A stretch of DNA of 64,000 nucleotides from NCBI RefSeq assembly GCF_965219715.1, contig NZ_OZ244785.1, positions 2,728,001 to 2,792,000 of the forward strand, written 5' to 3'. The stretch is from Bacterioplanoides sp965219715 (GTDB lineage: Bacteria; Pseudomonadota; Gammaproteobacteria; Pseudomonadales; Oceanobacteraceae). How positions within the stretch are numbered: position 1 is the first letter of the stretch; each line of letters opens with the position of its first letter. Of this stretch, positions 47,926 through 56,431 are shown in pieces. Below the pieces are notes generated by a model. That model saw nothing but the letters and a program-made list of their open reading frames with translations. It was not told the DNA's origin and ran no database searches. The position numbers and the translations under genes were made by a program.

Positions 47926-49455
47926 TCAGCGCAGGAACAGTTGGTAGGCTTCGTTATTGGTTTCATCCCAGAAGCGGTAACCCAACTCGTTCAGGTAGCC
48001 TTCCAGCTGCGGCACCTTATCTTCCGGCACCTGCAGACCAACCAGCACCCGACCAAACGCAGCGCCATGGTTACGATAATGGAACAGCGAGATATTAAAG
48101 CGCTTACCCAGCTTACGCAGGAAGTTCAGCAACGCGCCCGGACGCTCCGGGAATTCAAAGCGATACACACGCTCGTCATTTACCGCATCCGGCGCATGAC
48201 CACCGACCATATGACGGATGTGGTACTTGGCAATTTCATTATCGGTAATATCCATTACCGGATAACCCTTCGACTGCAGCTCGTTTAACAGCTCCTGACG
48301 GGCATTACCTTCTGCGCCGACTTTTACACCAACATAGATGCGGGCCTTATCGTCATCGCCATAACGGTAGTTAAACTCGGTAATCGGGCGTTTGCCCAGC
48401 AGATTGCAGAACTGCTGGAAGCTGCCCGCCTGCTCCGGAATCGTCACCGCCAGAATCACTTCACGGCCTTCACCAATCTCGGCAACCTCCGAGATATAAC
48501 GCAGACGGTCAAAGTTCACGTTAGCGCCACTCATGATGGCAACAAAGTTCTGCTCTTCGCAGCTTTCCTGCTCGACGTATTTCTTCATACCGGCAACCGC
48601 CAGCGCACCTGCGGGTTCACACACCGCACGGGTATCGTCGAAGATGTCTTTAATCGCTGCACAGATTTCGTCCGGCGTAACCGTAATACACTCATCGATA
48701 TGGTCTTTACACACTTCCCAGGTGTTTTCACCAATCTGAGCCACCGCCACACCGTCGGCAAAGATGCCAACCTGATCGAGAATCACACGCTCGCCTTCGG
48801 CCATCGCCGCCGCCAGACAAGCCGATTCCGTGCTCTCCACCGAGATCACCTTAATTTCCGGGCGCAGCGCCTTAACATAAGCGGCAACACCGGCCGCCAG
48901 GCCACCACCACCAACCGGAACAAAAATCGCATCAACCGGCTGACGCATCTGACGCAGGATCTCCATGCCAATCGTGCCCTGACCAGCAATGGTCTCCGGG
49001 TCATCGTAAGGATGGATATAAGTCATGCCCTTTTCTTCAACCAGCTTTTGCGAGTACGCAAAGGCATCGTCAAAAGCGTCACCGTGTAACACCACCTTGG
49101 CACCACGTGCTTTTACCGACTGCACCTTAATTTCCGGTGTTGTCCGGGGCATTACGATGGTTGCTTTAATTCCCAGCTCTTTCGCGGCCAAGGCCAGTCC
49201 CTGGGCGTGGTTACCGGCAGAGGCAGCAACAACACCTGCGGCTTTTTCATCGTCACTGAGCTGCACAACCTTGTTGTAAGCACCGCGGATCTTGAACGAG
49301 TAAACCGGCTGTTCATCTTCACGCTTCAGCCAAATCTGGTTACCTAAACGCTCGCTGAGAAAAGGCGCATTATCCAGCGCAGATTCAATCGCGATGTCAT
49401 AAACGCGGGCGCTGAGTATTTTCTTCAGATAATCGTTAAGCAATGGATTCGACAT
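47926..49455 (-). CDS. ilvA: Threonine ammonia-lyase, biosynthetic
   Basis: PLP enzyme that turns threonine into 2-oxobutanoate, the committed step to isoleucine. It has 509 residues. The PLP lysine is in PVYSFKIRGAYNKV (near residue 56), SAGNHAQGLAL follows near 84 and the phosphate loop VGGGGLAAG near 181. The C-terminal ~190 residues hold two ACT-like domains (AEIGEGREVILAVTIPEQAG, then VYRFEFPERPGALLNFLRKL), which marks the isoleucine-inhibited form and not the short catabolic TdcB. It is divergent from rpiA. Confidence 0.97.
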   Translation of the reverse strand: MSNPLLNDYLKKILSARVYDIAIESALDNAPFLSERLGNQIWLKREDEQPVYSFKIRGAYNKVVQLSDDEKAAGVVAASAGNHAQGLALAAKELGIKATIVMPRTTPEIKVQSVKARGAKVVLHGDAFDDAFAYSQKLVEEKGMTYIHPYDDPETIAGQGTIGMEILRQMRQPVDAIFVPVGGGGLAAGVAAYVKALRPEIKVISVESTESACLAAAMAEGERVILDQVGIFADGVAVAQIGENTWEVCKDHIDECITVTPDEICAAIKDIFDDTRAVCEPAGALAVAGMKKYVEQESCEEQNFVAIMSGANVNFDRLRYISEVAEIGEGREVILAVTIPEQAGSFQQFCNLLGKRPITEFNYRYGDDDKARIYVGVKVGAEGNARQELLNELQSKGYPVMDITDNEIAKYHIRHMVGGHAPDAVNDERVYRFEFPERPGALLNFLRKLGKRFNISLFHYRNHGAAFGRVLVGLQVPEDKVPQLEGYLNELGYRFWDETNNEAYQLFLR

Positions 49456-49573
49456 GAGATGGCCGTTTTACAGAATTTTTTAGTTACTTTTGCGGTTCGT
49501 GGGGCGCATTGTACCCCATCAACGCATATAATTCCCCGAAACCAACCCCGTTATTAGCCAAGAGCAAGACTAA

Positions 49574-50245
49574 ATGAACCAGGACGAATTAAAACGCGCC
49601 GTCGGCGAAGCTGCTGCAGAATACATTCTGCCGAAACTGGAAAAAGACAGCATCGTTGGTGTTGGCACCGGCTCTACCGCCAACTGCTTTATTGATGCTC
49701 TGGCCAAATACAAGCATGACTTTGAAGCCGCAGTGGCCAGCTCCGAAGCATCAGCGCAACGTCTGAAAGATCATGGTATCGAAGTGTACGACCTGAATCA
49801 GGTTGCCGGTTTTGATTTCTATATCGACGGTGCCGATGAAATTAACCACAACCTGGAAATGATCAAAGGTGGTGGCGCCGCCCTGACGCGTGAAAAGATT
49901 GTTGCTGCCGTTGCCAAAGAGTTTGTCTGTGTGGCCGACGAAAGCAAACTGGTTGATACCATGGGTGAATTCCCACTGCCGGTTGAAGTGATTCCGATGG
50001 CTCGCTCTTATGTTGCCCGTGAACTGGTAAAACTCGGCGGTGACCCGGTATACCGCACCGGAGTTGTGACCGATAACGGTAACCATATCCTTGACGTTCA
50101 CAACCTGCGTATTGCTTCACCGCTGGAGCTGGAAGAGAAAATCAACCAGATTACCGGTGTTGTTACTAACGGTTTATTTGCTCTGCGCCCGGCGAATGTT
50201 TTATTGCTGGGTACCCAGGACGGTGTAAAAACCATCACTAAATAA
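49574..50245 (+). CDS. rpiA: Ribose-5-phosphate isomerase A
   Basis: Interconverts ribose 5-phosphate and ribulose 5-phosphate in the pentose phosphate pathway. It has 223 residues. GVGTGSTANCFIDAL near residue 26, YIDGADEINHN near 80 and IKGGGAALTREKIVA near 93 (with the catalytic Asp, Glu and Lys of the family) are diagnostic. It is divergent from ilvA with a 118-base gap, the same ilvA-rpiA pairing as in Pseudomonas and E. coli relatives. Confidence 0.97.
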   Translation: MNQDELKRAVGEAAAEYILPKLEKDSIVGVGTGSTANCFIDALAKYKHDFEAAVASSEASAQRLKDHGIEVYDLNQVAGFDFYIDGADEINHNLEMIKGGGAALTREKIVAAVAKEFVCVADESKLVDTMGEFPLPVEVIPMARSYVARELVKLGGDPVYRTGVVTDNGNHILDVHNLRIASPLELEEKINQITGVVTNGLFALRPANVLLLGTQDGVKTITK

Positions 50246-50387
50246 ATAATTCGTTTGCACAAATACGGTTATTTTTAGCCGCCGCATCGGTGCCACATTC
50301 TGGTGGCCCGATGCCAATGCGACATCCCGTTGCTGCGATAAAACACAATCGTACTTATAAAAACTCATACGGTTGCAGGGAGGCCCG

Positions 50388-53219
50388 ATGAAAAGCTGGG
50401 TTAAATCATTATTAATCGGACTTTGCATCACACTGGTCAGTTTATCTCTGCTGATTGTTTTCCTGCCAACCCTGCTGAAACCAGCCCTGAACCGCTGGCT
50501 ACCGGATATTCTGCAAACAGCCGGTATTGAAAACGGTACCATCCGGGTTAGTCACTTCTCCTGGCAACGCCTTCATATCGAACAACTACAAATGCCATTA
50601 TCTGATGGCAGCTTATTCGCCTTGCAGGATTTCAACCTGCGCTATTCACCGGCGGAAGTCATCCGTGGCCAACTGAAAAGTTTATCCATTCAGGAAGTGA
50701 CATTATCACTGGCTGGAGACAGCGGTAAAAAGATTGCTGGTGTTGCAGCGGCCGGAGCCAAACACGCGGCTAATGAGACCTTAAAAGAAAACCCGCTTAT
50801 AGAAATTCCAGCGTTTAAACAGTGGTTAACTCTGCCGCTGGAATCGCTCAATATTGCAAAAATTAATTTACAGCACCCGACGATCAGTGCTGGCCTTCAG
50901 GCTGAAGTTAATCCACAGCTATGGCGTGTATGGGGGGAAACCCAACTGGATAACAGCCCGCTGCCATGGCAATTGGAAATGCAGTTGCAGAACAGCGGCG
51001 ATTTATTAATTCTGATATCTGAGAGTCAGCAATTACTGGCCCAGCTGCATGCCAATATCGAGCAGGACAACGCGGGCACAACCCGAATTAAACTGAATAA
51101 TAATCTCGACCTGAAAGCACTCAGTCAGCGTCTGCTGTTGGATATTTCCGCGCAACTGCCATTAACCACCGCTGAGCTGGATGCAGATATTCGCTTACCC
51201 GCCAGCTTGCGTATTCCCCAGGGTATCGAAGTTCACAGTACGCTGACATTCAACAGCGAACAAACCCGATTGTTCACAGATAAAGAATCTGGTCAGCAGT
51301 TAAACTGGCTGTCGGGTTTCAGCAAACTGACACTGGATAAAAAACACGATCAGGGTCTGGATCTGACAGTATTTAATCAGCATCACCTGTCTTTGTTGAA
51401 TGATCAGCAAGGTTACGAGATTCAACAATCATCGCAGCAACCGGCATTTATAGCGCAATGTGATCGTCGCTTCGAGCAGTGCTCCGCCAACGGTTTATTA
51501 AACTGGGAAGTCACCGCGCAGCAACAGCAACTCACAATGTCTCTATCACCAAAAGTAGAGTGGAAGCTCGCCACCGGACTAAGCGGTGTACTTAAACTGG
51601 ATATGAGTGCAGACCAACAACAAGCATCGCTTCCCCAGGGTCAGTTAAACAGCAGTGGCCAGATTGAATTTGCTGCTGACGTTAACGGTAACTGGCGTCT
51701 GTGGTCGGCCAAAGGAATCAGCAACCGGTTAGCACTGCAAACACTTCAGTTGCCGGATGAAAATAAATCTGAAGGTGAAACGGCTTCCAACAAAAGCACC
51801 AAGAAAAATGCAGAAAAAAGCGTTGATTTTTCCGACATTCATTTAACACTACTGAACGATTTGTTGGTTGAGAACAACCAGGGAGAGTGGCATTTCAAAC
51901 CACTGAATATCGGCCTGGGAGCATTGTCAATTAATGTTAAGCAGCAAAATAAAAAGCGCAGCACCGACATTGCTCAGCTAGAGATTGCCGACAGCAGTAT
52001 TGCCTGTATTCCCGAAATTAAAGACCGTCAGGCCGAACGTCATATTAATAGCCTGTGCCAGTTAAGCCTGAACTTATCGCCATCACGCTTTGGGGAGTGG
52101 CCACTACCCGACGCTTCCCTGCAAGGGCCGTTAAATATTGCACTAACAACTTCAGACAGCGACCCGGCAAACCTTGCTATTAACGCTGAGCTGAATCTGC
52201 TGGCTGCCAACCAACAGCTCAAACTGCGTTCCAAGCTGCAGCATCAGCAAGCCGGGAAGGAGCAGCAGGGTTCGTTGCAATGGCATATGAATGATGTGCC
52301 CCTTAACTGGGATAGTCTCAATCTCAGCGAAATGACAACGCTGACTCAGATGCAACTGCTCGACGGTGCGTTATCGGGTCAGGGCTGGATTGACTGGCAA
52401 CAACAAGGCGACCAGCCATTACAGATTAAACCGGATTTAACCCTGCGTTTTGACAACGTCAGCGCAACCTATGATAACTCGCTGTCACTGGAAAAATGGC
52501 GCGGTTTATTTGCCGTACGGCGCCCGATTGATTTCTCCAGTAACCTGCCCGGCGACTTTATTGTTGATGCGCAAGTGGCCGGTGACAGCCTGAACAGCGG
52601 GGTTAAACTTTCGAATATTCTGGCACGCAGCCAGACGAAAATTCCGGCAGACTTTTCTTCAGCACTGATCGAAGTGTATGAGATGCATACCAATGTACTT
52701 GGCGGCCGGGTTCATACGCCTTTAATACGGTTTGATACCAGTAAAGAGATCAACGCGTTTGGCATCGAAGTCGAAAATATTCAGTTAAGTGAATTAGCTA
52801 AGCTGGAGCCGAATGCTGAGATATCCGCGACCGGTGTACTCGACGGCGTTCTGCCCATTGTTTTAACCCAGGAAGGGCCACAAGTGCCCGGCGGTACGTT
52901 ATTCGCTCGTGCTCCGGGTGGCATTATTCAATACAACAATTCCACCAGCCAGGCACTCAAAGCTTCTGACCAAACGGTTGGTCTGGCGCTGCAATTGCTG
53001 GAGAACTTTCATTACGACCAGCTGGAATCCGGTGTTGAATATCAGCCCGATGGTCAGCTGAATCTGGCGTTGCAATTCCAGGGTCATAACCCTGGCTTCT
53101 TTGATGGTCAGGCAACTCACCTGAATGTGAATCTCGACTACAACCTGCTGGATTTACTCGAAAGCCTGCGGGTAACCAACGACCTGATTCAGAAAGTCGA
53201 AGATAAATATCAGCTGTAA
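50388..53219 (+). CDS. YdbH-family AsmA-like envelope protein
   Basis: A 943-residue protein with one N-terminal membrane anchor (about residues 9-29, LIGLCITLVSLSLLIVFLPT) and a long periplasmic body of repeated beta strands. The C-terminal end (LALQLLENFHYDQLESGVEY, then DGQLNLALQFQGHNPGFFDG) is the conserved signature of YdbH, one of the AsmA-like bridge proteins that move phospholipids to the outer membrane in E. coli. TTG lies upstream, but AGGGAGG precedes ATG 50388. A 31-base hairpin (GCATCGG...CCGATGC, 50284-50314) lies in the gap after rpiA. Confidence 0.82.
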   Translation: MKSWVKSLLIGLCITLVSLSLLIVFLPTLLKPALNRWLPDILQTAGIENGTIRVSHFSWQRLHIEQLQMPLSDGSLFALQDFNLRYSPAEVIRGQLKSLSIQEVTLSLAGDSGKKIAGVAAAGAKHAANETLKENPLIEIPAFKQWLTLPLESLNIAKINLQHPTISAGLQAEVNPQLWRVWGETQLDNSPLPWQLEMQLQNSGDLLILISESQQLLAQLHANIEQDNAGTTRIKLNNNLDLKALSQRLLLDISAQLPLTTAELDADIRLPASLRIPQGIEVHSTLTFNSEQTRLFTDKESGQQLNWLSGFSKLTLDKKHDQGLDLTVFNQHHLSLLNDQQGYEIQQSSQQPAFIAQCDRRFEQCSANGLLNWEVTAQQQQLTMSLSPKVEWKLATGLSGVLKLDMSADQQQASLPQGQLNSSGQIEFAADVNGNWRLWSAKGISNRLALQTLQLPDENKSEGETASNKSTKKNAEKSVDFSDIHLTLLNDLLVENNQGEWHFKPLNIGLGALSINVKQQNKKRSTDIAQLEIADSSIACIPEIKDRQAERHINSLCQLSLNLSPSRFGEWPLPDASLQGPLNIALTTSDSDPANLAINAELNLLAANQQLKLRSKLQHQQAGKEQQGSLQWHMNDVPLNWDSLNLSEMTTLTQMQLLDGALSGQGWIDWQQQGDQPLQIKPDLTLRFDNVSATYDNSLSLEKWRGLFAVRRPIDFSSNLPGDFIVDAQVAGDSLNSGVKLSNILARSQTKIPADFSSALIEVYEMHTNVLGGRVHTPLIRFDTSKEINAFGIEVENIQLSELAKLEPNAEISATGVLDGVLPIVLTQEGPQVPGGTLFARAPGGIIQYNNSTSQALKASDQTVGLALQLLENFHYDQLESGVEYQPDGQLNLALQFQGHNPGFFDGQATHLNVNLDYNLLDLLESLRVTNDLIQKVEDKYQL

Positions 53220-53396
53220 TCTGAATCCGGGGTCTGGAATCCGGATTCCATTGCTGCCAAAGCCGACATCAACAATCCTTTTTTATTAGTCAAAAAGGTG
53301 CAATGTCCATTTATCTTCGTTTTCGATACATTCTTTGCTATAACCACGGTTTCCACCAGTTAACTTATAAAATGGATGAACCAAATGGAGTTATAA

Positions 53397-53612
53397 ATGC
53401 TAATAGAATTTATCAAAGTGGCAGACCACCGAATACGGAAAGACGTTATATCGTCTTACGGCATCAGTCCTGAAGAGGTTAAAGACTCACTCAATCACGA
53501 AAGGACCTTATATATAAAAACGGAACAAAATCTCTACAACTTCCGGAAATCGGAACTGGATATTAATGAGACCATCAAACAACTCGATCGACTGTTATTA
53601 TTTTCGCGCTGA
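53397..53612 (+). CDS. Small protein of unknown function
   Basis: A 71-residue protein with a clear ribosome-binding site (GGAG, 6 bases before the ATG). It starts MLIEFIKVADHRIRKDVISS, has a mixed charged composition and ends RLLLFSR; no cysteine, no signal and no membrane segment. I do not recognise it. The good start signal and even charge distribution support a real gene; it could be a short regulatory or antitoxin-like protein, but no partner toxin is adjacent. Confidence 0.6.
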   Translation: MLIEFIKVADHRIRKDVISSYGISPEEVKDSLNHERTLYIKTEQNLYNFRKSELDINETIKQLDRLLLFSR

Positions 53613-53915
53613 ATCTAACAATTAAAACATCAGCTTTACCTGTGAAAAAATAATGTTTCCTTTTGCCTGGAAAACCCTGAAATTTTATTTTCAAACCCCA
53701 TCTTGAATAATCAAGAAGACAAACATCAAGGTTTAAAAAACCGCCAGATAATGCCACCAGCGGTTGCACGGCCCTACACTTTTACTAACCGTTTTGAAAC
53801 CCGCTTCGCCCGTCGCATTACATTTGCCATTCTCACTCGCAAACGTTTCTCTGCTGACAGCTGCTGTCACTTCCAGTATGTTCAGATGATGTTTTCAGAA
53901 TCAGGGAGACTCTTT
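53613..53915. other. 303-base gap without a gene
   Basis: Between the small gene and the GFA gene nothing coding is supported. An open frame runs upstream of the GFA start but has no ribosome-binding site and no family pattern. Small inverted repeats are present: CTTGA/TCAAG near 53703 and GACAGC/GCTGTC at 53856-53868. AGGGAG at 53903-53908 serves the GFA start. No promoter or terminator is clear. Confidence 0.5.
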
Positions 53916-54347
53916 ATGAACAACAATCAGAAAATCGCAATGCAAGGAAACTGCCTGTGTGGATCAGTCACTGTCGCAGCCAGCCAGGTCAGTACCGGAG
54001 TTGGTGCCTGTCATTGCAATATGTGCCGCCAATGGGGCGGAGGTCCGTTTCTGGCGGTTGATGCCGGATCGGAAGTGAGTTTCACAGGCGACGATCATAT
54101 TGGCATCTTTAATTCATCGGAGTGGGCCGAACGTGGTTTCTGCAAAAGTTGCGGTACCCACCTGTTCTACCGTTTAAAGCAAAACCAGCAACATATTATG
54201 CCTGTGGGATTGTTTCAGGAAGGCGATCAACTCGTTCTTGACCATCAGGTATTTATTGATGAAAGACCGGGGTTCTACTGCTTCTCACAAAACACTAAGG
54301 ATATGACCGGTGCAGAAGTCTTTGCCATGTTTGGTAGCACCTCCTGA
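53916..54347 (+). CDS. GFA/CENP-V-fold zinc protein
   Basis: A 143-residue cytoplasmic protein. The zinc-binding pattern of the GFA family is complete: CLCG near 12-15, CHCNMCRQWGG near 34-44 and CKSCGTHLFYR near 88-98. The family was named for glutathione-dependent formaldehyde activation, but most members have no proved activity. The ATG at 53916 follows AGGGAG; the open frame extends upstream without similarity. It is a single-gene unit. Confidence 0.85.
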   Translation: MNNNQKIAMQGNCLCGSVTVAASQVSTGVGACHCNMCRQWGGGPFLAVDAGSEVSFTGDDHIGIFNSSEWAERGFCKSCGTHLFYRLKQNQQHIMPVGLFQEGDQLVLDHQVFIDERPGFYCFSQNTKDMTGAEVFAMFGSTS

Positions 54348-54479
54348 CCCTCTACCATACAGAGCAAACTCTCCGGGAGTAAGGCTCCCGGCTGAAACCT
54401 GCGACCTGATTCAGGCCAATACACCGCCATTCAACATTCTCTGCCTATACTGCAAATATGTTGTGTGCAGGGACTTCAG

Positions 54480-56363
54480 ATGCTCAAACTTCGTTCGCCA
54501 AGCCCATCCGGATGGATGTATTCACCGTTATTACCATGGCTGGCTGGCATTCTTCTCACCGCAATGTCATTTGTTCTCTGGTTCAGCGTTTACCAGCGTG
54601 AACAGGCGTTTCTCGAACACACCTTACAGCAGCACTCAGAACGGATTGTGGTTGCCATTCGCCATGATATTAATAAACGGATTCAGGCCGTGCAGCGGCT
54701 CGCAGATCGCTGGCAATTACGCGGCGGTACGCCAAGACCAGAGTTCTACGCCGATGCAACAAATTACGTCATCGATGATATTGGCTATCAGGCAATCGAC
54801 TGGGTGGATGAAAGCTATCACGTTCGCTGGGTTGTGCCGGAAAAAGGTAATGAAGCAGCAATTAATCTCGACTTAGCATTTGAAGAGCGACGTCTGCGAG
54901 CTCTGGAACGAGCAAAAAAGAAGAATGCACCAACACTCAGCTCCCCGATTCAATTGGTTCAGGGCGGCACCGGCGTATTAATCTATTTCCCTTTGTATGT
55001 ACAAAAAGAATTTAATGGTTTTGTGCTTGCGGTTCTGAACACGGACAGCTGGCTGGAAAACCTGCTGCACAATCACAAATTGCACGACCAGAATCTGCAA
55101 AATCCGAAATCGGATCAACGCAATGATGACTTATTGATTCAGGTATTATTTGAGGATGATGTTGTTTTTCGTGACAAAGGTTTTGATACCAGGCTTAAGT
55201 CTCAGGCATTCAGCTCAGCGCAGTTTTTTATGGCGCACCAGGTATCGGCGTTTATTCAACCGACACCGGAATTTTATCGTTCTCATAAATCATACGCTGC
55301 AGAAGTAGCATTAATTTCTGGTCTGCTTTTTACGGTGATACTCAGTCTGATGGTCAGGCTCTACCAGAAAGTCAGCCGCGCTAAAGTGTTAGCTGCAAGC
55401 AATCTGCAGATCCTCAAAGCTGAAATGTCACAACGCCAGGAGGCCGAAAAAAGCCTGGCATTACATATGGAACGGTTAAATCATATTCTTGAGGGAACCA
55501 ACGTCGGCAGCTGGGAATGGAACGTTCAGACCGGAGAAACGGTGTTTAATCAGCGCTGGGCAGAGATCATTGGTTACTCCCTTGAAGAGCTACAGCCGGT
55601 CTCTATCGACACCTGGATGAGCTATGCCCACCCGGACGATCTGGAAAAATCGGGCGAGCTGCTGGAGCAACATTTTAACGGCGAGCTGGAATTCTACGAC
55701 ACCGAAGCACGCATGAAGCATAAAGATGGTCATTGGGTGTGGGTACACGACCGGGGCAAGGTGTATAGCTGGACCGCAGATGGCAAGCCCGAATGGATGG
55801 CCGGCACTCATCAGGAAATTACTGAACGCAAACAAGCCGAAGAAAAAATCAAACACCTGGCTAACCATGATGCGCTTACCGGTTTACCAACACTCAGGCT
55901 GGCTAAAGACCGAATTAAAATGGCCATCAATATGGCGCAACGGGAGAAAAAACAGGTCGCTGTTTTATTTGTAGATCTTGATGGTTTTAAAGCCGTTAAC
56001 GATACCTATGGCCACGAGGCCGGTGATTCATTGCTAAAAGCCGTGGGCGATAATCTCCGCACCTGTGTGCGTACGATGGATACAGTTGCGCGCATTGGTG
56101 GTGATGAATTTTTAGTGATTCTCACCAATATCAATCAGCGTCATGAAGTGGAAGAAATCTCAACCAAATTAATTGCAGCGGTTGGTGTATTGTCCGGAAT
56201 TTTTGACTGTCAGGAAGCCGATATTCAGTTGGGTGCTAGCATTGGTATTTCCATGTATTCCGACGATGGAGATGATATTAAACAATTAATCGCCAACGCA
56301 GATAAGGCGATGTATCAGGTCAAAGCGGCGGGAAAAAACAGTTTCCGCTTTTACTCTGATTAA
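54480..56363 (+). CDS. CHASE-PAS-GGDEF membrane diguanylate cyclase
   Basis: A 627-residue inner membrane sensor. Membrane segments lie at about residues 18-37 and 277-296 and enclose a periplasmic CHASE-type sensor (RIVVAIRHDINKRIQAVQRL). A short coiled coil leads to a PAS domain (residues 335-455, GSWEWNVQTGETVFNQRWAE) and a GGDEF domain (460-627). GGDEF is intact at 540-544 and an I-site RTMD precedes it by five residues, so it should make cyclic di-GMP with product inhibition. Start ATG 54480, with GCAGGGA before it. The ligand is unknown. Confidence 0.92.
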   Translation: MLKLRSPSPSGWMYSPLLPWLAGILLTAMSFVLWFSVYQREQAFLEHTLQQHSERIVVAIRHDINKRIQAVQRLADRWQLRGGTPRPEFYADATNYVIDDIGYQAIDWVDESYHVRWVVPEKGNEAAINLDLAFEERRLRALERAKKKNAPTLSSPIQLVQGGTGVLIYFPLYVQKEFNGFVLAVLNTDSWLENLLHNHKLHDQNLQNPKSDQRNDDLLIQVLFEDDVVFRDKGFDTRLKSQAFSSAQFFMAHQVSAFIQPTPEFYRSHKSYAAEVALISGLLFTVILSLMVRLYQKVSRAKVLAASNLQILKAEMSQRQEAEKSLALHMERLNHILEGTNVGSWEWNVQTGETVFNQRWAEIIGYSLEELQPVSIDTWMSYAHPDDLEKSGELLEQHFNGELEFYDTEARMKHKDGHWVWVHDRGKVYSWTADGKPEWMAGTHQEITERKQAEEKIKHLANHDALTGLPTLRLAKDRIKMAINMAQREKKQVAVLFVDLDGFKAVNDTYGHEAGDSLLKAVGDNLRTCVRTMDTVARIGGDEFLVILTNINQRHEVEEISTKLIAAVGVLSGIFDCQEADIQLGASIGISMYSDDGDDIKQLIANADKAMYQVKAAGKNSFRFYSD

Positions 56364-56373
56364 AAGTCGTAAC

Positions 56374-56416
56374 AAAAAAAAATGCCCCGTTTGAGTGAAC
56401 AAACGGGGCATTTTTT
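56374..56416. terminator. Bidirectional terminator between GGDEF and large lipoprotein genes
   Basis: AAAAAATGCCCCGTTTG and CAAACGGGGCATTTTTT form a very strong stem with a 6-base loop and A/T runs on both sides. The genes converge on it (56363 plus strand, 56432 minus strand). Confidence 0.93.
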
Positions 56417-56431
56417 ATGGCAATAAAGGGG

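Noticed and set aside
53703..53915. N-terminal extension of the GFA protein
   Set aside because: It has no ribosome-binding site and no similarity to the family; the start at 53916 has AGGGAG.
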